Assembly (NCBI RefSeq): GCF_030247195.1
Contig: NC_080672.1
Span: 347,508,413 to 347,572,412 of the forward strand
Length of the DNA stretch: 64,000 nt
Direction of reading: 5' to 3'
Source of the DNA: Topomyia yanbarensis
Taxonomy: Eukaryota; Arthropoda; Insecta; Diptera; Culicidae
A program made the position numbers and the translations under genes. Shown in pieces: positions 44,864-56,489 of this stretch; the first letter of the stretch is position 1; the number at the start of each line of letters is the position of its first letter. The notes below the pieces were generated by a model that did no database searches, was not told the origin of the DNA, and worked only from the letters and a program-made list of their open reading frames with translations.

Positions 44864-45174
44864 TGAGAGCTTTCTTTTTTTAATTGGTCCAATTGAAAAC
44901 ATTGACCTAGTCTGCTGATATCAAGGATAGAAACATCCGGAAGTGACCGAAGGAGACCGCAGGAGTTTTTAGGTTCACGCTTGAGACCGCGTCTGAAAAT
45001 TTAAAGGAGCTGAAACATTCACTTTATCACCGGGGTGTTATTATGTTTACGAGATCGCGGATGTAGGTGCCGTGGATGGTTGCGAAGGAATCAAGCATTT
45101 GTAAATTAATGTTTTTGCCACGTGTATGTGGCTCGCGTGTATAACCGCCATCAAATCGTAGAAAAATATTTACA
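44864..45174. repeat. LTR-like direct repeat, right copy
   Basis: 311 bp, TGAGAGCTTTC...AATATTTACA, direct partner of 41214-41525. Few differences, so the pair is young or recently converted. Confidence 0.55.
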
Positions 45175-45479
45175 AACACGGCACACAGCAAGTCAATCCA
45201 CGTCGACCCGCCAGTCTGCCACGTCACCGCGCACAGACCAGTGGTTGAGCGTTGGTATGCGCAGATGCAGAGTATGAAGAAACATAGAACATAAAAAGGC
45301 GCATAAGCCATCTCGGTCTCCTCGATGCGCCACTATCGAGGCGTAATGCAATCACCATCTTAAAGCAATTGTCTGTCAGAGGTTCTGTAGCACTGATGCA
45401 CGCAATATGCTTGATGATGTTTGCAATACCCTCAACCTTGGAGAGGTCTATAAAACATGAATTTTTGCATAAAAAAGGA

Positions 45480-45757
45480 ACCGTTAAAGTACAAGGAAAA
45501 ATAATTACGAACAATCGAAAAAAAATTATGGAAATCAATTAACCGTTTTTTCGGCAATCGTGATCACAGAAAAGCCATTTTTGGAAAAACGATATTTCGA
45601 GGTAAGCGAGTTTAAAGTTTCCACACTTTCGATCTACTTCTCAAAACTCTATGAAAATTGAGGATAATATTCTCAGGGAATTGTACTTTCAGATAAAAGA
45701 ATAAAAAATCTTCGATCTTTTGAAAATTAAAAAGGTACCCCTTAGCTCATCTTGCTT
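45480..45757. repeat. Dispersed repeat family D, copy 3
   Basis: Blocks GGCAATCGTGATCAC, GATATTTCGAGG, TTGTACTTTCAGATAAA and a terminal GGTACCCCTTAG in the same order as copies at 9290 and 23725, with an internal deletion. The neighbouring stretches 45175-45479 and 45758-46255 show nothing recognisable. Confidence 0.6.
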
Positions 45758-46255
45758 GTGAGATAAATGATCGGGAATCAACCATATATCTGTTGAATTC
45801 AGTAAACCAATAGCATGAGAATGGTCATTGCCGGCCACGACCATCTTTACCGATACTTAGGATAAGATAGAAAATGTTCATGTAATGCCTACTTAAGAAA
45901 GGCCACCGACTCAGGACAAACTCATGTTAAAAAGGTAAATAGTCATAACTATGAAAATAATTCGAAGTTCGAAAACTGTCAAAATTGTATTTTTTATTAA
46001 TCGCTATGAACCCATAAAAAATTTACAGGAAAAGCTCGACCGACAAAAAATCGTTTGCACACTTGGGTGCTTTTGATCACCTATTACCATAACAATGGAC
46101 GTTCAGATTTGAAACTTAAAACATTCACGCGACCAACGCAATTACTTTTTACGGAAAAACAGAAAAAACACAGACTTTGTTACCACTCGTACTACTACCC
46201 GCTGCCGTCGCGGCGGAGCACTAGGTGCTAGAACGAACGTAATTATGAACACGTG

Positions 46256-46500
46256 TTAGCCCCGGTACACTGACCCCACTACACCCACGCCATCCCCTAC
46301 AAATATCTTCAGCCACAGACGACACACTTCGCGGAAATAATTCCGCATTATTCCTATAAACGAGAGATTTCTTTGTCCCAGTAACCCAGGAATTGAACCA
46401 CCATCACCGCGACCAAAGTCCGATTCAGTGCTTGAAATTACGCGTCGAAAATCTTGATCCCTCACTCGAGCTGCTCAGCTACCAATAGCTCGGTGATTAA
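46256..46500 (-). repeat. tRNA-like or SINE-like segment
   Basis: Minus-strand reading has an A-box-like TGGTAGCTGAGCAGC (about 46476-46490), and about 90 nt downstream a B-box-like GGTTCAATTCC (46390-46400). Spacing is too long for a plain tRNA, so a tRNA-derived repeat is more likely. It includes the 24-mer at 46416-46439 that recurs in the H2A relic. Confidence 0.35.
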
Positions 46501-46637
46501 ATTTGCGACCATTCACCCACAAAAAGAATCGTATGGGCGAGTCGTAATTCCGTATGTCAACCTGTCTGTGTCATTTGTTGTGAAGTGATATTCGTTTATG
46601 GTTATGTAGCCTGTATTAAGGACTGAACGTTTTTATT

Positions 46638-47178
46638 ACTGGTAGTTTTCATGCCAAAACTTTTTTTTGATAACTTATCATTAACATAGAAAGTTAAAAA
46701 CCACTTAATTGCTTTCGATTAGAAGTTGAGTTCACAACAATAGATCTACGAAATGTTAGCGCTTGATTTGATGCGATAGCCTTTTTAATAATCTATTCTA
46801 AAATGGCACTTGCTCCTGTTTGGCTTAATACAGGCCATGTTGTTAACATAATTGCACTTGGCAGCAAATTTTTCATCTTGATACTACGTCCTGTCTTGGA
46901 CCTAATTTCCATCATGAATAATTGGCCTGTGTTAAGCCATACCGAACCGAGCGCCATGATTTTTTTCTGGTATTTTTCATGCAAAAAATCATTTTTTGAT
47001 AACTTGCCATTAACTGAGAAAGTTGAGGGATACTAATTTGCTTTTAATTACTATTTGAGTACTCAAAAATAATTTTATGTGGATGTTACTAGCATTACAT
47101 TGTATGTGATAGCGTTTTATAGGCAGGCATCTTAAAATGGCGCTTGGTCCCCTTTGGCTTAACACAGGCCAATTGATC
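46638..47178. repeat. Two diverged tandem units of about 330 bp
   Basis: Both units run CATGC..AAA, TTTTTTGATAACTT, CATTAAC, GAAAGTT, then ATGTTA...GATAGC, AAAATGGC.CTTG and TTTGGCTTAA.ACAGGCCA. Between them (46850-46960) the last block recurs inverted (TGGCCTGTGTTAAGCCA). Probably fragments of a MITE family. Confidence 0.55.
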
Positions 47179-47436
47179 CTCCAATGGTAATCGAGTCCTA
47201 GAAGCAAAAATCAAACAGCTGCAGTGCTGGTCAGCATCCTGTCATAGAAATACAGTTTACAAAAGTTATTGCGCACTTTCACCTTAAATTGTACATTAAA
47301 CGATACTTGCTCGCCGTGTTTTAAACTGCCGTCGTGTTAATGTTTACGGTAGAATCGAACATACTTTCCACTCATGTTCCTTTGTTTCGAAACTCGCGCA
47401 ATAAAACAAAAATTGTATGTTATAGTCGTTCCTTAC

Positions 47437-47545
47437 CGCTACCGCGGACGGTGACAACGGGGAATCGTATACTACGACTCGTTTTCGAACTTATAACCGG
47501 AACTTGTTGAAGGGCGGTTCTCGATCCGAGCGCGTTGAAAAACAT
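47437..47545 (-). CDS. Possible first coding exon with mitochondrial-type presequence
   Basis: On the minus strand, ATG at 47545-47543 in the context AGAAAAATG opens a frame of 36 codons plus one base to a GTAAGG donor (47436). The peptide begins MFFNALGSRTALQQ and continues VISSKTSRSIRFPVV. It has no acidic residue, six basic residues, and many Ser/Thr/Ala, the profile of a mitochondrial targeting presequence. 56 nt upstream of the ATG is an arthropod initiator, CCAGTCAGTCTTG (A+1 near 47601). No downstream exon is recognised. Its phase does not fit the fem-1 exon at 31793 directly. It may belong to an unrelated gene whose remaining exons are outside the window or hidden in the repeats, or it may be chance. 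Confidence 0.35.
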
Positions 47546-47597
47546 TTTTCTTTCTTTGCATGAATTATTTTTAGCTGGAAGTGCTAATAATAAACAA

Positions 47598-47603
47598 GAC
47601 TGA
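47598..47603 (-). promoter_or_regulatory. Initiator (TCAGTC) of the 47.5-kb exon
   Basis: TCAGTC on the minus strand at 47603-47598, matching the insect TCAGTY initiator. No TATA box is visible about 30 bp upstream. Confidence 0.3.
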
Positions 47604-47619
47604 CTGGCGTCGAAAGCGT

Positions 47620-48400
47620 GACTGCGAATAACGCCCTCAGACGTGCTGAATAACAGCTGATTCAACGGGCATCAATTATACTCGAGAGAACATCGTTTCC
47701 TTATGTAGACGCATGGTGAATCGGATAACATCACGGAACATGAATTCAAATTAATCGAATGCGTTATAAGCTTAACATCGCAGTACGATTTCAAAAAAGG
47801 TGAGTTTTCGGGAAAACCCCTTTCCCGCGGAAGACAACGGTGTTCGATTTTCAGCGCAAATATTTTTGTATATGGAAAATACACGCTGAAAGAGCCAAAA
47901 ATAGCGCATCCTTCCGTGTTTTCGAATACATGACGCAGTACAGCGTTTGTTAATCCGCCTTCGTTAAATCTTTGCTTACTAGCACTTACGTTGCCAAAGG
48001 GGCGAAAATCCCGTGATTAGCGGTCGTCGATTCCTTTCTGAATGCCGCTTTTAATTACAAATTATCAATTTCATTTCAAGACTTTTTATTTTTCTCCTGT
48101 TTCTTTTCACGAAAAAATATGTGACCAGTGTTGCCTGTGTCGCCTTTTTATATGGCTTGTTTTAAGCTCACTCCCCAGTCGGTTGACTTTTGTGTTGTTG
48201 TTTGTGGCCTATTTTTTCACGGTTTCTTTTTTTTTTTCATGTAGAGAACGTCGTTATAAAAACCGTCATTTTTCGTGTGTTTATTTGCACACCAGGGCTG
48301 TGAAACCTATGCAACTATTTTCAACAATACTGAGTTGATTTCCAATAAACACTGAACCTGCAAAACTTATTGATCGTCCAAAATGAGGTCTTTCATTTGA
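47620..48400. other. Unassigned DNA with no transposon signature seen
   Basis: Relatively complex sequence upstream of the candidate exon. Could be promoter DNA. No frame resembles a known protein. Confidence 0.35.
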
Positions 48401-48439
48401 AGTAGAATACTTCAAACGTTTCAATATTTCAGTTGAGAA

Positions 48440-48692
48440 ATTTTCCCAGGTTTGAAATGCGAATATCTTCCTTCTACTGATCGAAATCGCAATATTTTTG
48501 CACTATCTGATCGGAAATTCGTGCACGTATTTCGTATTAAATTAGTGCGACTACTATAAATAAACCAAAACAAGGATTTTTAGAAAATCCTTCGAAAACA
48601 GCGAGGAAAATGCGCAATTTGCAAGCATATCTCATGCAGAGCCGTCAAAAAGGAGCATGTAATCGTTTCATTACATACGGGAATGTTATATA
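48440..48692 (+). repeat. TATA-terminated repeat module, copy upstream of the foldback element
   Basis: Similar in block order to 18280-18540, ending ATACGGGAATGTTATATA. Its last five bases, ATATA, are repeated on the other side of the foldback element at 56973-56977, next to the H4 relic. This stretch is therefore probably the original upstream region of that histone gene. Confidence 0.5.
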
Positions 48693-48904
48693 TGAGAGGT
48701 TGAGAGCAAGAGTGGGTTAAAAATTCGCTGCGAGCAAAAGCGGTATACGTTTTATTTAGAGCAAAACCGGTTTAAGTACCAGTCAGAGCAGAAATGGGAT
48801 AAAAAAAACCTTAGCGCAAAAGTGGGTTAAAAAGATATACCACTTTTGCCCTGAGAGGATATATATTCCATTTTTATTCTAAGAATGTTTTCAAAAATGA
48901 TTTA

Positions 48905-50000
48905 TCACCAATCAGGGAAAACTATCATCAATATGGGTATCATTTGAAAGGAGGTGGTTAGTAGATATGGGAAATCGATAATTACGCCATTTTGAATTCC
49001 AAGATGGCGACTTCCGGTTACCACAAAATAGTGAGAACCACCATCAATATGGGTGTCATTTGAAAGGGGATGGTGAGCAGACATCGAAAATTGACCACCA
49101 CCGCCATTTTGAAATCCAAGATTGCTACTTCCGGTTACCACAAAATAGTGAGAACCACCATCAATATGGGTGCAATTTGAAAGGGGATGGTGAGCAGACA
49201 CCGAAAATTGACCATTACCGCCATTCTGAAATCCAAGATAGCGACTTCCGGTTACCACAAAATAGTGAGAACCACCATCAATATGGGCGTCATTTGAAAG
49301 GAGATGGTGAGCAGACATCGAAAATTGACTTTCACCGCCATTTTGAAATCCAAGATGGCGATTTCCGGTTACCACAAAATAGTGAGAACCACCATCAATA
49401 TGGGTGTCATTTTATAGGGGATGGTCAACAAACACCAAAAATTCACCATCACCGCCATTTTAAAATCCTAGATGGCGACTTCCGGTTATCACAAAATAGT
49501 GAGAACCACCATCAATATGGGTGTCATTTGAAAGGGGATGGTGAGCAGACACCGAAAATTGACCACCACCGCCATTTTGAAATCCAAGATGGCGACTTCC
49601 GGTTACCACAATATAGTGAGAACCACCATCATTATGGGTGTCATTTGAAAAGGGGTGTCAGTAGATATCGGAAATTGATTATTACGTAATTTTGAAATCC
49701 AAGATGGCGACTTTCAGTTACCACAAAATAGTGAGAACCACCATCAATATGGGTATCATTTAAAAAGGGTCAGTAGACATCGGAAATCGATTGTTACGCC
49801 ATTTTGAAATCCAAGATGGCGACTTCCGGTAACCACAAAGTAGAGAGAACCATCATCAATATGGGTATAATTTGAAAGCGGGTGTCAGTAAATATCGGAA
49901 ATTGATTATTACGTCATTTTGAAATCCAAGATGGCGATTTCCGGTTACCAGAAAATAGTGAGAACCATCATAAACATGGGTAACGTTTGAAAGGGGGTGT
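48905..50000 (-). repeat. 117-bp tandem array, left arm (about 9 units)
   Basis: The anchor GTGAGAACCACCATCA recurs near 49031, 49148, 49265, 49382, 49499 and 49616 (exactly 117 bp apart), then at 115, 112 and 115 bp. Units contain AAGATGGCGACTTCCGGTTA and ATATGGGTGTCATTTGAAAG. Because 117 is 39 codons, long open frames appear on both strands. These are not genes. Confidence 0.95.
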
Positions 50001-51150
50001 TCAGTAGTAGCCGTTTTAGATCCGATTTTCTTTCACTGCAAACATTACATTGCAACAACACGGTTTTATGCCTAAATGATCGACAACGACCAACCTGCTC
50101 TCGTTTACAACATATGTACTCGATGGATTTACTGACGGATTGCGAACCGATGCTATTCACATGGATCGGTTCGGCCTTCGACAAAATCAGCCATGATGTC
50201 GCAATAGCGAAGCTGGACAAACTCGGTATTCATGGATAACTTCTGCGTTGGTTCCTCGATGGAAGGCAATTCCAAATCAGCATTAAGGACTGCCTATCTG
50301 CACCATTCTTCACTACATCCGGCATCTCAATAGGTAGCCATCTCGGTCCATTAATTTTCCTCCTCTACTTTTATGACATCAATATTAAATTACAAGGACC
50401 CCGCCTTTCTTTCGCCCATGATATGAAATTTTTTCGACAAATACGGGATAAAACCGATTCCGAGTTTCTTCAGAGTGAACTGGAGAGCTTTAGTACGTGG
50501 CAGTGATGCCACAAGTACAGATTTATCTAGAAAGGTACAGATTTTCGAAGCATTTTTGGTACAGATTCTGTACGGTACAGATTACAGATTTTTGTAAAAA
50601 AGTACAGATTGGTACAGGTTTTTTTTACATGACATTAGAATGCGAGAGGCGAGAAACCTGATTCCAGCAAATCAAAGGGTTGATATCTAAGTGAAAGCCG
50701 AGCGAATCTTTTCGGAGTGCATACATTTACTCTGAGATGCTCCAATTGAATTCCTGCAAGCAGGTTTCTCGCATCCTATTGATATTACCAGCCCCATCTC
50801 AACTTCTCGCTGCCACTGATTTCCCCGAATGAAAAATATCTTTAAGAAAAAAAAATTTCAAGCAACCTTGTCAATATTTGGGTACAGAATCCGGTACAGA
50901 TTTTTCTATAGAAGAGTACAGATAGAAAAGATTTTTCAACTCCCGGTACAGATTTAATTGTGGCAACACTGGTACGTGGTGTGACCTAAACAGAATGGTT
51001 TTACATCCGAGTAAATGCTCAATCGTTACGTTCACTCGGAAACGCCATCCGATTCAGTTTAACTACCATTTATTCGACTCGAGCATTCCAAGACACTCTC
51101 ACATCAAGGGTGGTGGAGTCATCATGGATGCAGCACCACACACTTCATAC
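50001..51150 (+). pseudogene. LINE reverse-transcriptase fragment inside the foldback element
   Basis: Frames carry FDKISHDVAIAKLDKLGIHG, RQFQISIKDCLSAPFFTTSG, IGSHLGPLIFLLYFYDI, LSFAHDMKFFRQIRDK (catalytic ADD changed to AHD) and LQSELESFSTWQ. After the MITE at 50501-50971 comes CDLNRMVLHPSKCSIVTFTR and HLFDSSIPR. Same general type as the 32.8-35.5 kb LINE. Stops and frameshifts make it dead. About 51195-51262 a 33-bp unit (AGAGCATGGGA.GTATGAGCC) is doubled. Confidence 0.8.
50501..50971. mobile_element. hAT-type MITE, copy 1 (471 bp)
   Basis: Left end CAGTGATGCCACAAGTACAG, right end TTAATTGTGGCAACACTG, flanked by the 8-bp duplication GTACGTGG (50493-50500, 50972-50979). CAGTG ends and an 8-bp duplication indicate hAT transposition. 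It interrupts the LINE codons, which resume beyond it. Confidence 0.92.
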
Positions 51151-51544
51151 TTCGTGGATGAGGCATGAAGACAATAAAGATAAAACAACCCAATGCAAGA
51201 GCATGGGAAGTATGAGCCTAGAAGCGCAAGAGCATGGGAGGTATGAGCCTAGAAGCGACCGGGCCCACTATATGTTGGATACTGTCAACGTCTGTACATC
51301 AACATACGGATGTCACCCCCTGGATAAGAATGATCGACCCGCGCGAAATTAAAATTTTGTGATTTGTTTCTCGCTTCAATAAAAATATTATATATGCAAT
51401 TCCATATTAATTTTAGTGGTTTTAAAATAGGTTATATGAGGAAAAAAGCGAAAAAATACTAATTTTCAATAAAATTGCTTTTGGTTCACTTCAATCCATT
51501 TTTGGGTTTATTAATATTCCTTGGATCTTCAAATTTTAAAGGTG

Positions 51545-51655
51545 TATGAAATGACACCCATACTGATGGTGGTTTTCACTATTTTGTGGTAACCGGAAGT
51601 CGCCATCTTGGCATTCAAAATGGCGGTAATGGTCAATTTTCTGTGTCTGCTGATC
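51545..51655 (+). repeat. 117-bp repeat unit separated from the right array
   Basis: One unit (ATGACACCCATACTGATGG...ATGGCGGTAATGGTCAATTT) in the orientation of the right arm. It is cut off from the array at 55037 by the hAT-like insertion at TGCTGATC. Confidence 0.9.
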
Positions 51656-54600
51656 TAGAGGTGTGCGCCGATGAAAAATGTCGTTGTCGGCGGCGTAGGT
51701 CTGATTTGGGCCGGCGGCGGCGGCGTATCGGCGTGACGCCGTTTGCTAAAATCATCGGCGGCGGCGGCGGCGCAAAGCGGCGTGGGATATTTTTTGATAT
51801 GGATGGAAAGTAGTAATTTGCTCAATCATCTTGCTATGTTGACTATTGTGTCTGCGTGTGTCAAAATTAAACCAAATATTGATGACGTAGCGGTGTCATC
51901 AGCTTTAAGCATAACACTGTTTTTTAACCGGGAATTAATTTTATTTGAGAAAATGGAAAAAAAATAAAAGTAAATATCCAAAATTGCGATTACTAAAGAT
52001 AAATTTAAACAACCGCTCCTAATGCTTGCAATGCCAACCGTTACGAATATCGATGCTAACACAGTTTCAGAAAGCAAAGTTTTATGCCATTCATTTTAAT
52101 AAATATTCCTCTGAGATAAAATAACAATACCTGGTCTTCAGTCTAATTTCTACTTCTGCCTGAGCCAGACCTATACAACCGAGTGAAGTGAAATAGAATT
52201 TATTAACCTGATACCTGGAGAAATTTCTTTATGCTGAGAATGTGGATCGATTATTCAACTAAAAATCACGGAACTATTAAATAAACCACGCTTTGTCCCC
52301 ATAACATGCAAATTCCTACGCGCATGTATTAACATCAGACGCCACATCGTGAACAATCCTTGCGCAATACAAAGATACATATACAAACGAGAATGCATCC
52401 CAGCGAATTGCCGACTCATCGACGATATACCTATTTGAACAGTGATCTCTATACAAATACCTACAAACGGTTCCCAAATTTGTGACAGTTGTTCAGGACA
52501 TAATGACAACTGCTAAACAGCATCCAGCACCCCAAAATCAACTGTTAGCACTATCGGTGAGGATAAAAAGGCGACGTTGCTCACGCGCAAGTGCAAGAAG
52601 CAAGATGCAACATCCGACCGTCGGCACCAATACAGCTTTAACTATGAAGACCTGGACGTCAGACATGAGAGAAGCAAATAATCCCAAAGATACAGCAGAC
52701 AAGCAGTCAACTGTATCCCCACCGCTAAAGAAGGTCTCCACTCTCAATAGAAAGTCACGAGCACGAGATTCTGCGGATAACCAATAATGTTTTTTGCTGA
52801 AATATTGAAATAGAAATTAACGGGACGTTTTCTGGGCCACTCTGATCGTTTGATACACCGCACTCAATATTTTGTCCACGTATATCGTTGGAAAAAATCC
52901 TTAGCATGACAAAATTACAAAATGGTGCGGCTTCCAATACAGGTTAAACATCGAATCACTTTCGAACAATAGGCCAATATGGTATGGTAGTTTCGATTGC
53001 GGCAAAGTTCTACTGTATCGATTTTGTAGACTTTTTCGGTAAATTAAAGGAAAAGAGAAACAAAGGATAAGAAAATTGAAATGCGGATTTTTCTAGAGAG
53101 AACCAGTTGTAAACGTACAGAAAACCTTCCATTATGCTGACAGAAGTATGTTTCACTAGTTTTTCGTTCCAAGTTTCATTTCGGCAGACTTTGCAGCCAA
53201 GTTTTAGGAATGTGCAGTGCTACTGCATGGCTAGTGTTACGAGGCTACTGACTACTAAGAATCCTTCCTGGCGGGGGCTGGCTTATACGACGGGTGGCTT
53301 ATACGACACCAACGCCTTACCCTCTGAACTACCAGACCAAGGTTAATAGTTAAAAGTCGTACGGCTTGAATTACTATATCGAAGGCATGACGTGACGTGA
53401 GTTAACTTTCGAGGCCTGCTTTCAACATCGCCAGTAGATGTTCAGCAATCGCTATACGAGCTTTGCTTGCGTGCAAATTTGAGTAGAATGGTGATTCACG
53501 CGTGCGATGGTAATTTGCAACGTATTTTTATTTAAATATTTACACAGATTTTGTAGAAACAATTGTACTGGCTTATATGTCGGTTCATTAAGTTTTAACT
53601 GTTTCTAACCATGAAAAAGTGACATCATTCGGTCGATATGCTATCTAATTCCGCATGAGCCAAATATGTTCTTGCACTAAGTAACTTGTGTCTTTAACTA
53701 CTGAGAATTCAACAGTAGGGAGTATTATGGTTTCCACAGACTGACTGTTGATTGCTGCGATCCGGATGACTATGCGAGTAGGAAGTCAGCAAAAGTATTG
53801 TCCAGGCTATTTTATTATCATATCGATTGATTGATTAGTAAAACAAGAAACGCTTAGAACAAGTATATTGCTTAACTTCTGAATATCTTAATACCTTTTA
53901 CCGACCTATTCGGCTGATATTCGCTTGTCCAGTCTTTAAACAGCGGAACACTATATAAATTCACAGTTCATAAGCAAACCGCTCACAGATACGGTGACAG
54001 TTTAATTTCTTGCTGAATTGCCGTGCGGTTCGAAAGCAGCTTTGTTTCCATATGGACTACAATATGCTGCCTCAAGATTGGTAATGGTAAGAATCACACA
54101 AAACTATTACAACCAATAAGATTATCGTAAAGTAAACCAAAATTCTTTCACTCAATACACATTCAGGTCAAATTGTTGCTTCGCAATGAGAGGATCAAAT
54201 GATTTCCGAATAATTATTTATTCACAATGAATAATAAAAACTTCCTAGGATGACAATGATATGTTATAAGCATATGCTATATACAATTCAGAGCGCATAA
54301 CTTACGTTTAGTATTTATTCCTCTTCTATTCCTCCTATATTTGCGTTCGCAACTTATTTGTGACTTCGTGTCAATTCTGCAATATTATATTGCATTAATC
54401 CTAGTATTTTTAGTATTAAGTTTCAATGATATTACCTTCAGCAGCGTCACTAGTGACCTAATCGTGACTGTGAAGTGCGTGAATTAGGTTCCGTTAACTA
54501 CAATATGAAAATTTGCATTTTATGGAGTTATACAAAAGCAGTTTAGTGGGAAACTAACCTCGAATTAGTTACAGATTGTTAAATGTGAATTTCTATCACC

Positions 54601-55028
54601 GATAATGATCACAGCTGCTTTACGAGTTAATACATCTAACGCGACTTGCAAATTGCAGCGTATAACTGTGTTTTAAATACAATTTCAAATAAATCTTTAT
54701 AATTTATAAATCGAGTAAACTTTTTAGAATATAATCTTCAGCACACGCGGATTGGCTTTCTTCTACTGGTTGTCGTTTCATACCAGCGCGATCGAGTACA
54801 CGGTGGGTCTCCTGTCATGATCGTTAAGTTTATGGGTTTTTTAGATCTGGTCGTCTCGATGAGGCGCGTGACCCATTGGGTCGTTTACAATGGACTCGGC
54901 GCGAGTTTAAATATGATCGGCGGCGCAGCACAAAAAAGGCAATCGGCGCGCTGACCATTTTTTCCTAAAATCGGCGGCGTGTCAAAATCATCGGCGGCGG
55001 CGGCGTGGCGCGGCGGCGCACACCTCTA
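51656..55028. mobile_element. 3.4-kb hAT-like element with CGG-rich ends
   Basis: Ends TAGAGGTGTGCGCCG (left) and CGGCGCACACCTCTA (right) are inverted, and the 8-bp TGCTGATC flanks both (51648-51655, 55029-55036). About 130 bp inside each end is a strongly GC-rich CGGCGG-rich zone. No hAT transposase motif was found. Interior frames are short, the longest at 52482-52787 (101 residues, basic, unrecognised), so the element looks non-autonomous. The rest is AT-rich unassigned DNA. A related terminus lies at 13130-13243. Confidence 0.85.
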
Positions 55029-55036
55029 TGCTGATC

Positions 55037-56205
55037 ATCCTCTTTCAAATGACACCCATATTGATGGTGGTTCTTACTATTTTGTGGTAACCGGAAGTCG
55101 CCATCTTGGATTTCAAAATGGCGGTGAAGGTCAATTTTCGAGGTCTGCTCACCATCCCCTTTCAAATGACACCCATATTGATGGTGGTTCTTACTATTTT
55201 GTGGTAACCGGAAGTCGCCATCTTGGATTTGAAAATGGCGGTGAAAGTCAATATTCGATGTCTGCTCACCATTCCCTTTCAAATGACACCCATATTGATG
55301 GTGGTTCTCACTATTTTGTGGTAACCGGAAGTCGCCATCTTGGATTTCACAATGGCGGTGAAAGTCAATTTTCGATGTCTACTCACCATTCCCTTTCAAA
55401 TGACACCCATATTGATGGTGGTTCTCACTATTTTGTGGTAACCGGAAGTCGCCATCTTGGATTTCAAAATGGCGGTGAAAGTCAATATTCGATGTCTGCT
55501 CACCATTCCCTTTCAAATGACACCCATATTGATGGTGGTTCTCACTATTTTGTGGTAACCGGAAGTCGCCATCTTGGATTTCAAAATGGCGGTGAAAGTC
55601 AATTTTCGATGTCTGCTCACCATTCCCTTTCAAATGACACCCATATTGATGGTGGTTCTCACTATTTTGTAGTAACCGGAAGTTGCCATCTTAGATTTCA
55701 AAATGGCGGTGGTGGTCAATTTTCGGTGTCTGCTCATCATCCCCTTTCAAATGACACCCATATTGATGGTGGTTCTCACTATTTTGTGGTAACCGGAAGT
55801 CGCCATCTTGGATTTCAAAATGGCGGTGGTGGTCAATTTTCGGTGTCTGCTCACCATCCCCTTTCAAATGACACCCATATTGATGGTGGTTCTCACTATT
55901 TTGTGGTAACCGGAAGTCGCCATCTTGGATTTCAAAATGGCGGAAATGGTCAATTTTCGGTGTCTGCTGATCATCCTCTTTCAAATGACACCCATATTGA
56001 TGGTGGTTCTCACTATTTTGTGGTAACCGGAAGTCGCCATGTTAGATTTCAAAATGGCGGTGGTGGTCAATTTTCGGTGTCTGCTCACTATCCCCTTTCA
56101 AATGACACCCATATTGATGGTGGTTCTCACTATTTTGTGGTTATCGGAAGTCGCCATCTTGGATTTCAAAATGGCGGTGGTGGTCAATTTCCGATGCCTA
56201 TTGAC
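55037..56205 (+). repeat. 117-bp tandem array, right arm (about 10 units)
   Basis: Ten units of 117 bp: CAAATGACACCCATATTGAT, GTGGTAACCGGAAGTCGCCA and TTTCAAAATGGCGGTGAAAG. It is opposite in orientation to the left array. Variants fall in two groups along the array (GGTGAAAGTCAATATTCGATG first, GGTGGTGGTCAATTTTCGGTG later). The open frame of 424 codons over it is a by-product of the 39-codon period. Confidence 0.95.
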
Positions 56206-56489
56206 CTATACGGATCCTACATTACACGATCTCTAAGGCATCGAAAAATTTAATAAAATTTCATTTCCCACAAGTCCGAATAAGAAAATTCTGATTCTTT
56301 TCTTAGCGCAAAAATGGGTTAATATTCTATACCAGTCTTGCCCTGAAAATTTTGTCGAACCATTTTTGCGCGAATTAATATTTGATCCACTTTTGCCTGA
56401 GGTGTGATGACTATACCATTTCTGATCTAACAGAATATTTTAACCCACTTTTGCTCTGAACAAAATTTTAACCCACTCTTACTCTCAGC

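Noticed and set aside
47437..47545. Start exon of fem-1
   Set aside because: It ends in phase 1 while the fem-1 exon at 31793 begins in phase 0, and the peptide does not resemble the FEM1 N-terminus.
49060..49689. 209-codon open frame in the left array
   Set aside because: Same 39-codon periodicity artefact.
51660..51790. CpG island or promoter
   Set aside because: The GC-rich CGG repeats are the subterminal zone of a hAT-like element, mirrored at its other end.
48905..56205. CRISPR array
   Set aside because: Units are contiguous 117-bp repeats without unique spacers, in a eukaryotic setting.
54979..56253. 424-codon open frame read as a repetitive protein
   Set aside because: It follows the 117-bp (39-codon) tandem repeat; similar open frames exist on the other strand and in the left array.
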